Of a stretch of DNA of 7,604 nucleotides, positions 1 through 6,118 are shown piece by piece. Each line of letters begins with the position of its first letter. Position 1 is the stretch's first letter. This DNA comes from Prevotella sp. (GTDB lineage Bacteria > Bacteroidota > Bacteroidia > Bacteroidales > Bacteroidaceae). The notes beneath the pieces are model-generated. The model saw nothing but the letters and a program-made list of their open reading frames with translations, did not search any database and was not told the origin of the DNA. The stretch is taken from contig JAJPZD010000131.1 in NCBI GenBank assembly GCA_021204605.1, positions 1 to 7,604 on the forward strand, written 5' to 3'. The position numbers and the translations under genes were made by a program.

Positions 1-162
1 GACGAGGAAATACGCAACAGGACTAAGAGCGACCCGCACGCACTCGGCAGATGGCGCGTGAACGGAGCACTTCCACATATCGACGCATGGTATGATGCCT
101 TCAACGTAACACCGTCAGACAAGATGTTCTTGCCAGAAGAAAGCAGATTACAACTTTGGTGA
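1..162 (+). CDS. M13 family zinc metallopeptidase (neprilysin/PepO-like), C-terminal fragment
   Basis: This is the 3' end of a gene that begins left of the window: frame 1 is open from base 1 for 53 codons and ends at TGA 160-162. The fragment matches the conserved tail of M13 endopeptidases. It has SDPHALGRWRVNGAL at fragment residues 10-24, then an AFNVTPSDKM segment, and ends in Trp, as M13 proteins typically do. Fragment His13 and Arg19 align with the neprilysin residues (H711, R717 in my recollection) that stabilise the transition state and contact substrate. The zinc-binding HExxH and ExxxD motifs would lie upstream, outside the window, so activity cannot be judged. The Cys found near the end of mammalian neprilysin is absent. 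Bacteroidota members are usually exported and cleave short peptides. The gene converges on the ABC ATPase gene and shares a bidirectional terminator with it. Family assignment is secure; substrate is unknown. Confidence 0.85.
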   Translation, partial: DEEIRNRTKSDPHALGRWRVNGALPHIDAWYDAFNVTPSDKMFLPEESRLQLW

Positions 163-204
163 AAAGAAAAACGCTGATCTTAATGTGGTCAGCGTTTTTC
201 TTTT
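162..204. terminator. bidirectional rho-independent terminator between convergent genes
   Basis: A 16-bp perfect inverted repeat has arms 162-177 (AAAAGAAAAACGCTGA) and 189-204 (TCAGCGTTTTTCTTTT). A T:G and a C:G pair can extend the stem to a loop of about 7 nt. The GC core CAGCG is flanked by A-rich and T-rich arms, so transcripts from either strand form a hairpin followed by a U-rich tract. It starts at the last base of the M13 peptidase stop codon and lies about 33 nt beyond the stop of the oppositely oriented ABC ATPase gene, so it can end both transcripts. Confidence 0.92.
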
Positions 205-236
205 GTTTTATGGCTTTTACCATTACTTTATTGTTG

Positions 237-1004
237 CTAAATTTTGAAGTAATCCTCAAGTTCTTTTGAGGCATTACCATTAATATTCTGCAAGTCCTTG
301 ATGATTTTTCCTTTTTCGAGGAGAGCTATACGGTTGGAAATATCGATTGTGTGTGTGAGGTTATGACTGCTGAGCATAATTATTTTGTCGCCTTGTGCGC
401 TGTATTCTTTAAGAATGTGTTTGAGGCAATTCTGACTTGTAGGGTCTAAGAAATTGAAAGGCTCATCAAGTACCAACAATTTAGGTTGACTGAGCATGGC
501 AGAGATAATCCCTATTTTTTGCTTGTTGCCGGCAGAAAAATTGCGTATCAGTTTTTTAGTATCTAAAATCTCACCGTTCATAAACTGGGTGAAACAGTCC
601 AAACGGGAGTTTGTATCCTTTTCCGACAAGCCATTAACCTTGCCTACAAACTGGAAATATTCTTCGGGTGTGAGGAAGTCAATCAAAAAGCCATCATCAA
701 TGTAAGCACCTGTGAATGTTTTCCATTCTTCAGATTTCGCAGTGTCTATTTCAAAAACAGCACTATCATTCGAAACAGCATTGGCTTTATGAATCTTCAA
801 ATCATCAGTCGTATCGATGGAAATGACAACATTACCGTTATCCGCCTTAATAAGGTCAAGCATAAGACGGAACAGAGAGGTCTTCCCTGCCCCATTGTTG
901 CCAACCAAACCGAGAACACAACCACGGTTGACATTGAAATCCTCAATGTCAACCGCCGTGGTATTCCCAAAGTTTTTCTTTAAACCGTGAAAACATATAT
1001 CCAT
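237..1004 (-). CDS. ABC transporter ATP-binding protein
   Basis: A 255-residue cytoplasmic ATPase that would power an unidentified ABC exporter. Walker A is GNNGAGKT (35-42, Lys41), the signature FSAGNKQ (156-162), Walker B LLVLDEP (176-182, Glu181), the D-loop LDP (186-188) and the switch His214 in SSHN. The whole nucleotide-binding domain is present and looks active. Two oddities: about 27 extra residues (roughly 61-90) lie between the strand after Walker A and the Q-loop region, and the Q-loop region reads GAYIDDGFLIDF with no obvious Gln. As I recall it, the GAYIDDGFLIDFLTPEEYF stretch is typical of a Bacteroidales family, whereas the insertion is not. The start at 1004 puts the purine-rich GAGGA directly against the ATG, too close for a normal ribosome site. 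No permease gene lies in the window. The stop is TAG at 237-239. Substrate unknown. Confidence 0.93.
   Translation of the reverse strand: MDICFHGLKKNFGNTTAVDIEDFNVNRGCVLGLVGNNGAGKTSLFRLMLDLIKADNGNVVISIDTTDDLKIHKANAVSNDSAVFEIDTAKSEEWKTFTGAYIDDGFLIDFLTPEEYFQFVGKVNGLSEKDTNSRLDCFTQFMNGEILDTKKLIRNFSAGNKQKIGIISAMLSQPKLLVLDEPFNFLDPTSQNCLKHILKEYSAQGDKIIMLSSHNLTHTIDISNRIALLEKGKIIKDLQNINGNASKELEDYFKI
921..962 (-). other. long hairpin-forming inverted repeat inside the ABC ATPase gene
   Basis: Bases 921-937 (ACCACGG then TTGACATTGA) are repeated inverted at 943-962. The arms give 17 paired bases with one 3-nt bulge (953-955) and a 5-nt loop (938-942). The repeat covers codons 15-28 of the ATPase gene, just upstream of Walker A, so the mRNA could fold strongly early in the coding region. 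Whether it affects translation or is a coincidence of coding constraint cannot be told from one sequence. Confidence 0.6.
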
Positions 1005-1085
1005 TCCTCAAAAGGACAATTTTTAATCGTTTTGAAAAAACAAAATTCAAGCAAAAATTCACGATAGGACTCAAGCAAGAACGAA

Positions 1086-1113
1086 TTCTTAATTCTTAAC
1101 TCTTAATTCTTAA
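1086..1113. repeat. four tandem heptamers (TTCTTAA)
   Basis: Four consecutive 7-bp units occupy the gap between secA and the ABC ATPase gene: TTCTTAA at 1086-1092 and 1093-1099, CTCTTAA at 1100-1106, and TTCTTAA at 1107-1113. Only the first base of unit 3 differs. On the strand of the genes this reads as repeated TTAAGAA. It is a short tandem repeat of the kind that can vary in copy number. The rest of the gap (1005-1085) is AT-rich and contains an 8-bp direct repeat TCAAGCAA at 1047-1054 and 1071-1078. I see no convincing promoter for the ATPase gene there. Confidence 0.8.
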
Positions 1114-1115
1114 TT

Positions 1116-1141
1116 TGTAAAAGCCACGCGTGGCTTTTACA
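1116..1141 (-). terminator. 26-bp perfect palindrome over the secA stop codon, probable terminator hairpin
   Basis: The arms TGTAAAAGCCACG (1116-1128) and CGTGGCTTTTACA (1129-1141) are exact reverse complements. In the secA transcript the palindrome begins within the last sense codon (GTG, Val1125), includes the TAA stop (1137-1139) and would fold into a hairpin with a GC-rich upper stem. Downstream on the minus strand the sequence is AAATTAAGAATTAAG, which is AT-rich but not a U-run, so this is not a textbook intrinsic terminator. A terminator, an mRNA 3'-end stabiliser or a dyad protein-binding site are all possible. Confidence 0.5.
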
Positions 1142-4100
1142 CCAGTCCCCTTCCGTGACAGTTTTTGAATTTCTTGCCGCTGCCACAAGGACAAGGGTCG
1201 TTGCGCCCAGGCATCTTTTCCTTCTTGATAGGCATCTGGCGTTGCGGTGCTGCATTCTCACGTGTATCTCTGCTTGCCGCCGCCTTTTGAGCCGGGTCGG
1301 TGAGGTCGTCTTTCTGCTCGGTGTATCTCTGGCTTCTCTTTTCGGGAGCGGCCTCCTGCACGTTCTGCTGTTGCATTTCAGGTATCTGGCCTCTCATAAG
1401 GATGCTCACGATACGATTGTTCATTGAATCCACCATATCATCAAACAGTTTCACGCTCTCAAGTTTGAAAATCACAAGGGGGTCTTTCTGTTCGTAAGAT
1501 GCGTTTTGCACACTATGTTTCAGCTCATCGAGAGCACGAAGGTTTTCTTTCCAGCAGTCGTCTATGATATGGAGAAGTATAGTTTTCTCAAATTGCTTGA
1601 CCACACTCTTGCACTCCGTCTCGTATGCCTCTTTGAGGTTGCACGGAATGTTGTAAACCCGCTTGCCATCGGTTATGGGCACCATCACACGCTCGTATCT
1701 GTCACCCTGTTTCTCAAAGACATCCTTGATAACAGGATATCCAACTGCCTGTATGCGGTCGGTCCTGCGTTTGAAGTCCTCCATAGCAATCTGGAAAGCC
1801 TTCTCAGCGAGGTTCTCGTGGTTGTCGTTGAGAAATTCGTTTTCAGTGAACGGACATTCCATGGCAAGGATGGTCATAAACTCATCACGGCAACCCTCAT
1901 AATCGTTTTTTTCGATGATACGTACCACGCGGTCCCAGATGATGTTGGTGATATCCATGCCGATTCTCTCACCCATGAGGGCGTGGCGGCGTTTTTCATA
2001 AACCACAGTACGCTGCTTGTTCATCACATCATCATATTCAAGCAGTCGCTTACGGATACCGAAGTTGTTCTCCTCTACTTTCTTCTGCGCACGCTCGATA
2101 TTCTTCGTGATGATCGGAGCCTCTATCCTGTCGCCCTCCTCGAAGCCGAGACGGTCCATGACTTTTGCTATGCGCTCACTGGCGAACAGACGCATCAGCT
2201 TGTCCTCAAGACTGACATAGAACACAGAACTTCCTGGATCACCTTGTCGGCCTGAACGGCCGCGCAGCTGTCGGTCCACACGGCGGCTCTCATGTCTTTC
2301 TGTACCGATAATCGCCAGGCCGCCTGCCTCTTTCACGGCGGGTGTCAGTTTTATATCCGTACCACGTCCCGCCATGTTGGTAGCTATAGTAACAGCGCCG
2401 AGCATGCGCTCCTCCGTATGCGTAGAGCCGTCTTTGTCGCGTATGATTGCTGTCCCCATGGAACTCTTTCCCGCCTCGGCAACGATGTTGGCCTCACGCT
2501 GGTGCAACTTAGCATTCAGCACGTTATGAGGAATATGTCGGAGGTTAAGCATCCTGCTGAGCAATTCAGAAATCTCAACAGATGTAGTACCCACAAGGCA
2601 TGGTCTGCCGGAGTTGCGCATATTTTCTATTTCCTCGATTACGGCATTGTATTTCTCACGTGCCGTCTTGTAAACACGGTCGTCCATATCGTTACGTATA
2701 ACAGGTTTGTTGGTAGGTATCTCCACAACATCAAGTTTGTAGATGTCCCACAGTTCGCCGGCCTCGGTGATTGCCGTACCTGTCATACCCGCCAACTTAT
2801 GATACATACGGAAATAGTTCTGTAACGTGATAGTGGCGAATGTCTGTGTAGCCTCCTTCACCTTCACGTGCTCCTTTGCCTCGATAGCCTGGTGCAGACC
2901 GTCACTCCACTGTCTGCCCTCCATGATACGGCCCGTTTGCTCATCGACAATCTTCACCTCGCCATCGATGACCACATACTCATCATCACGGTTGAACATG
3001 GTATAAGCCTTCAGGAGCTGCTGCAGGGTATGCACGCGTTCGCTCTGCACGGCATAGTGGTTGAACAGCTCATCTTTTCTATCCAATTTCTGCTGCTCGT
3101 CAAGTCCTTTTTCGTTTTCCAACTCTGACAGTTGTGTGGTGATGTCGGGCAACACGAAAAGATCCTTATTGTTCACCTGCTTGGCAAGCCACTCCGTACC
3201 TTTGTCTGTAAGGTCAACAGAGTTGATTTTCTCGTCAACGACAAAATACAGTGGTTCTACCGCCTCTGGCATACGTCGGTTGTTGTTCTCCATATAATAC
3301 TCCTCTGTCTTGAGCATTCCTGCCTTTATACCCTCCTCTGAGAGGAACTTGATAAGAGGCTTGTTCTTAGGCAGAGCCTTGTGGGAGCGATACAGGCTAA
3401 GGAAGCCCTCATCCATCATCTTCTGGTCGTTCTTCTCGCTTGCCGTATTGATTTTCTGTCTTGCATCAGCCAAATACTGTGTGGCAAGGCGTTTCTGCAC
3501 ATCAACCAACTTCTCGACCAAAGGCTGGTATTCCTCAAACATCTGGTCATCACCATTGGGCACGGGACCGGAGATAATCAAAGGCGTGCGAGCATCATCA
3601 ATGAGCACGGAGTCGACCTCATCGACAATGGCGTAGTTGTGCCGCCTTTGCACTAAGTCAGCTGGTGATATTGCCATATTGTCGCGTAGGTAGTCGAAAC
3701 CGAATTCATTGTTCGTTCCGAAAGTGATATCTGCCTGATAAGCGTTTCTCCTGTCAAGGGTGTTAGGCCTGTGCTTGTCGATACAGTCAACAGATAAGCC
3801 GTTGAACTCGTAGAGCGGTCCCATCCACTCGGAGTCACGCTTTGCAAGGTAATCGTTCACAGTCACCACATGCACGCCATTGCCTGTCAAAGCATTTAGA
3901 AAAACAGGCAAGGTAGCCACGAGGGTCTTTCCCTCACCGGTAGCCATCTCTGCAATTTTTCCTTGATGCAACACAGCACCTCCGAAGAGCTGCACATCGT
4001 AGTGGACCATGTCCCACAACGTCTCATTGCCGCCTGCCATCCAGTGATTGCTGAAAATCGCCTTATCGCCATCAATCCTCACGAAGTCGCGTTTAATGGC

Positions 4101-4514
4101 AAGCTCGCGGTCAAAGTCAGTTGCCGTAACGACAACCTCCTCGTTTTCCTTGAACCTGCGTGCTGTCTCCTTTACGATACTGAAAGCCACTGGCAGAACC
4201 TCGTCAAGGGCTTTCTCGTAAATATCAAGAACTTCCTTGTCGAGTTTATCTATCTGGTTGAATATGCCCTCGCGTTCATCAATAGGCGTATCCTCAATCG
4301 TTGCCTTTAATTGCTCAATCTGCGCTTTTTGCACCTTAGCCGAGTCCTGCACGTATTTTTTAATCTCATTGGTGCGGGCACGGAGAGCATCGTTGTCAAG
4401 AGCCTCTATCTCCGGGTATGCTTTCTTGACCTTTTCCACGATAGGCTGAATAAGTTTCATATCACGGGATGACTTGTCTCCGAACATCGACTTTAAAAAA
4501 CTATTGAAACCCAT
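1137..4514 (-). CDS. secA: preprotein translocase motor ATPase SecA
   Basis: SecA is the cytoplasmic and membrane-peripheral ATPase that pushes unfolded preproteins through SecYEG. All landmarks are present in 1125 residues: Walker A ATGEGKT (191-197, Lys196), Walker B VDEVD (297-301) followed by DDARTPLIISGP, AGMTGTA (575-581), TTSVEISELLS (643-653), TNMAGRGTDIKL (712-723) and the arginine-finger region RRVDRQLRGRSGRQGD (744-759). The helical scaffold and two-helix finger fall near 980-1012. A variable linker (about 1046-1100) leads to a SEC-C zinc motif, with ligands Cys1108, Cys1110, Cys1119 and His1120. The protein is over 200 residues longer than E. coli SecA because of insertions near 330-420, 460-485 and 683-706, which fits Bacteroidota SecA. 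The ATG at 4514 follows an A-rich leader without a Shine-Dalgarno sequence, normal for this phylum. The stop is TAA at 1137-1139. Confidence 0.99.
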   Translation of the reverse strand: MGFNSFLKSMFGDKSSRDMKLIQPIVEKVKKAYPEIEALDNDALRARTNEIKKYVQDSAKVQKAQIEQLKATIEDTPIDEREGIFNQIDKLDKEVLDIYEKALDEVLPVAFSIVKETARRFKENEEVVVTATDFDRELAIKRDFVRIDGDKAIFSNHWMAGGNETLWDMVHYDVQLFGGAVLHQGKIAEMATGEGKTLVATLPVFLNALTGNGVHVVTVNDYLAKRDSEWMGPLYEFNGLSVDCIDKHRPNTLDRRNAYQADITFGTNNEFGFDYLRDNMAISPADLVQRRHNYAIVDEVDSVLIDDARTPLIISGPVPNGDDQMFEEYQPLVEKLVDVQKRLATQYLADARQKINTASEKNDQKMMDEGFLSLYRSHKALPKNKPLIKFLSEEGIKAGMLKTEEYYMENNNRRMPEAVEPLYFVVDEKINSVDLTDKGTEWLAKQVNNKDLFVLPDITTQLSELENEKGLDEQQKLDRKDELFNHYAVQSERVHTLQQLLKAYTMFNRDDEYVVIDGEVKIVDEQTGRIMEGRQWSDGLHQAIEAKEHVKVKEATQTFATITLQNYFRMYHKLAGMTGTAITEAGELWDIYKLDVVEIPTNKPVIRNDMDDRVYKTAREKYNAVIEEIENMRNSGRPCLVGTTSVEISELLSRMLNLRHIPHNVLNAKLHQREANIVAEAGKSSMGTAIIRDKDGSTHTEERMLGAVTIATNMAGRGTDIKLTPAVKEAGGLAIIGTERHESRRVDRQLRGRSGRQGDPGSSVFYVSLEDKLMRLFASERIAKVMDRLGFEEGDRIEAPIITKNIERAQKKVEENNFGIRKRLLEYDDVMNKQRTVVYEKRRHALMGERIGMDITNIIWDRVVRIIEKNDYEGCRDEFMTILAMECPFTENEFLNDNHENLAEKAFQIAMEDFKRRTDRIQAVGYPVIKDVFEKQGDRYERVMVPITDGKRVYNIPCNLKEAYETECKSVVKQFEKTILLHIIDDCWKENLRALDELKHSVQNASYEQKDPLVIFKLESVKLFDDMVDSMNNRIVSILMRGQIPEMQQQNVQEAAPEKRSQRYTEQKDDLTDPAQKAAASRDTRENAAPQRQMPIKKEKMPGRNDPCPCGSGKKFKNCHGRGLV

Positions 4515-4675
4515 ATTTTGTTCTGTTTTCTTTTTAATTTATGAATAATTCTGCAAAATTACGAAAATTATTCGTATCTGCACACAAAGTACGCTTAAAT
4601 GACTTGAATACATTCGGCATTGCCGCATCCGCACTTCACTCCGCCCTCAATAAATTGGAGTGCTACACTCTTTAC
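4515..4675 (-). other. intergenic region between the phosphatase-like gene and secA
   Basis: This 161-bp gap holds the secA promoter described separately and two small dyads nearer the upstream gene: CACTCC (4637-4642) with GGAGTG (4657-4662), and CGGCA (4615-4619) with TGCCG (4621-4625). Neither is followed by a U-tract on the minus strand, so I do not call a terminator. Some read-through from the upstream pair into secA is therefore possible. Confidence 0.5.
4554..4588 (-). promoter_or_regulatory. probable secA promoter (Bacteroidota type)
   Basis: On the minus strand TAATTTTG (4554-4561) matches the Bacteroidota -7 consensus TAnnTTTG exactly and is followed by CAG, a common context. A TTTG at 4585-4588 could be the -33 element, but the 23-bp spacing is slightly longer than usual. 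The motif ends 39 nt before the secA ATG, which suits a short A-rich leader. The spacer contains an interrupted dyad, TACGAA/TTCGTA (4560-4565 and 4571-4576). This element makes secA at least partly independent of the upstream genes. Confidence 0.65.
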
Positions 4676-6118
4676 TCAATAGTCAAGAGGTGATTTGGAG
4701 CAACCGTTTGGAGCTCTGATTCTGATGGCCTTTGCTATTGTAGGGGCTATCCTGTCGGTTGTGACAGGTGTGTTGATTGATTTTCCGATTATTCCGCCGC
4801 CATAAAAAATTATCGGGAATGTCGTTAAAGTTTCCCTTGAGGTATATTGTTGTAAATTATCCTCATTAAGTAACTTCCAGCCTGGTGTTACCTCCAATAT
4901 CAGGTCCCCGCACCTATCGGCATTATACCAGTTGCGAAGTGTTGAGCTTCCATTATCCAATAATATCAACAAGTCTTTGCTGGTATAAACATTTTTTACG
5001 CCTGCGATTTGGATAAGGAAAGTCTGTGCACGGGTGAGTATTTCGCTCAAGCTCAATTTTTTCTGGTCGATCTGTGGAATATTCAGGAATATCTGATTAT
5101 AGAAACAGCTCTCCACGTATTTGTCCATGCCATAAATAGCACCGAGGTACATATTGAGCAGGTTGGCAGTACGGTTTATGTAAAGGGTCTTGCTTGGCAC
5201 GTTGAATTTGGCATAATCATACTCTTTCAAGTTACTGTACCCCGTACTGGTGATTACGAAAAGTACGTTGCCCTTGCCCACTTTCTGCTCTATGGCAGTG
5301 GTGAGCCTGTCGAGCTCCTTGTCAAGTTGTACGTAAGTGTTGACAATCTGCGACTGACTGTCCTTGTCGTTGTCGTAAGTTATAGTTGCATCGTATGTCA
5401 GTGACAGCATGTCGGGTATGTCATCCATTCCCATATTGTTGGCATTAACGCACTGCAAGGCTATGCTGGTGATGTTGGAGTTGGCATCGTTGTTGCTAAA
5501 TTCCTTGACATTCAACAAGTTGTACGTTTCAAGCCAGTTAGGTGCCTTCTTGAAGTAATATTTTGATGAGCACCAGCACTTGTTGCCCTCGTTATACCAG
5601 ATAGCGCCGTCTGCGGCATGGCCTCCTGCCAATATCGCGGCATCCCTCTGTGTGGCGATGCTGTAAACTATCGCCTTGCCATCGGATGTTACCTTAAGCT
5701 CGTCGTTTATAGTACTGGTAGCGATATTATTTGGTGAGGAGCACTCGTTGGTAAATACGCCCTCACAACTTTTGTCATCAATGCAACAAACAGGTATCAG
5801 AGTACTTTTGTCGAGCCATTGGAAACCAGTTATACTGTTGTTGTAGGGCGATGTACCGGTGGCAATAGCAGTAATTGCCGAAGCACGGTCTATTGGAGAA
5901 AACGAGTAATGTGCGTCAGTATATACAACGCCCATCTTGTAGAGTTTCTTGAAACCGTTCTCGCCATAGCGTGGTGAGATCGCCTCGATATAATCGCTAC
6001 GAAGCTGGTCTATCGCAATGTTAATCACAAGTCGTGGCTTTGGCATAATTACTTGTGAGTAGATCGCATTTCCAGATGCCAACGCTAAAAACGTAGCAGT
6101 GATATATTTTCTAATCAT
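4676..6118 (-). CDS. exported alkaline-phosphatase-superfamily protein, probably catalytically inactive
   Basis: A 480-residue protein with a signal peptide (residues 1 to about 21; basic MIRK, hydrophobic 5-15, likely cleavage before Gln22), so probably periplasmic. The fold matches PafA/NPP-like alkaline phosphatases: PRLVINIAIDQLRSDYI (28-44) with metal-type Asp37, RYGENGFKKL (50-59), the ATGTSPYNNSITG segment (86-98), AGGHAADGAIWY (164-175), YVQLDKELDRL (262-272) and a C-terminal FPIIFYGGGI...DRIAPTIA block (434-462). Against PafA as I remember it, the nucleophilic Thr is Arg78 and the other metal ligands become Ala244, Tyr248, Ser291, Thr292 and Thr433. The phosphate contacts Asn, Lys and Arg become Gln100 (or Phe99), Gln157 and Asp159. 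The frame is intact, so this looks like a maintained pseudoenzyme rather than decay. Ten cysteines, including CWC at 181-183, are notable. The ATG overlaps the stop of the upstream lnb-like gene (ATGA), indicating translational coupling. Role unknown. Confidence 0.85.
   Translation of the reverse strand: MIRKYITATFLALASGNAIYSQVIMPKPRLVINIAIDQLRSDYIEAISPRYGENGFKKLYKMGVVYTDAHYSFSPIDRASAITAIATGTSPYNNSITGFQWLDKSTLIPVCCIDDKSCEGVFTNECSSPNNIATSTINDELKVTSDGKAIVYSIATQRDAAILAGGHAADGAIWYNEGNKCWCSSKYYFKKAPNWLETYNLLNVKEFSNNDANSNITSIALQCVNANNMGMDDIPDMLSLTYDATITYDNDKDSQSQIVNTYVQLDKELDRLTTAIEQKVGKGNVLFVITSTGYSNLKEYDYAKFNVPSKTLYINRTANLLNMYLGAIYGMDKYVESCFYNQIFLNIPQIDQKKLSLSEILTRAQTFLIQIAGVKNVYTSKDLLILLDNGSSTLRNWYNADRCGDLILEVTPGWKLLNEDNLQQYTSRETLTTFPIIFYGGGIIGKSINTPVTTDRIAPTIAKAIRIRAPNGCSKSPLDY

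Noticed and set aside
211..1140. A 10-bp identical sequence TGGCTTTTAC at 211-220 and 1131-1140, flanking the ABC ATPase gene like a target-site duplication
   Set aside because: Repeated 10-mers are expected by chance many times in a window this size, there are no terminal inverted repeats, and the second copy is part of the secA palindrome.
1506..2255. A 249-codon open frame on the plus strand inside secA, with others at 2292-2825 and 3963-4310
   Set aside because: They lie antisense to a complete secA with all family motifs. Their translations show no domain and have the leucine/valine/histidine-rich look of an antisense frame.
4615..4662. Small dyads after the phosphatase-like gene as a possible terminator
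   Set aside because: The stems are only 5-6 bp, one has a 14-nt loop, and there is no U-tract on the minus strand.
4676..6118. Calling the phosphatase-like gene a decaying pseudogene
   Set aside because: The frame is full length with signal peptide, overlapping start and conserved fold motifs, and shows no frameshift or internal stop. Loss of catalytic residues alone suggests changed function rather than decay.
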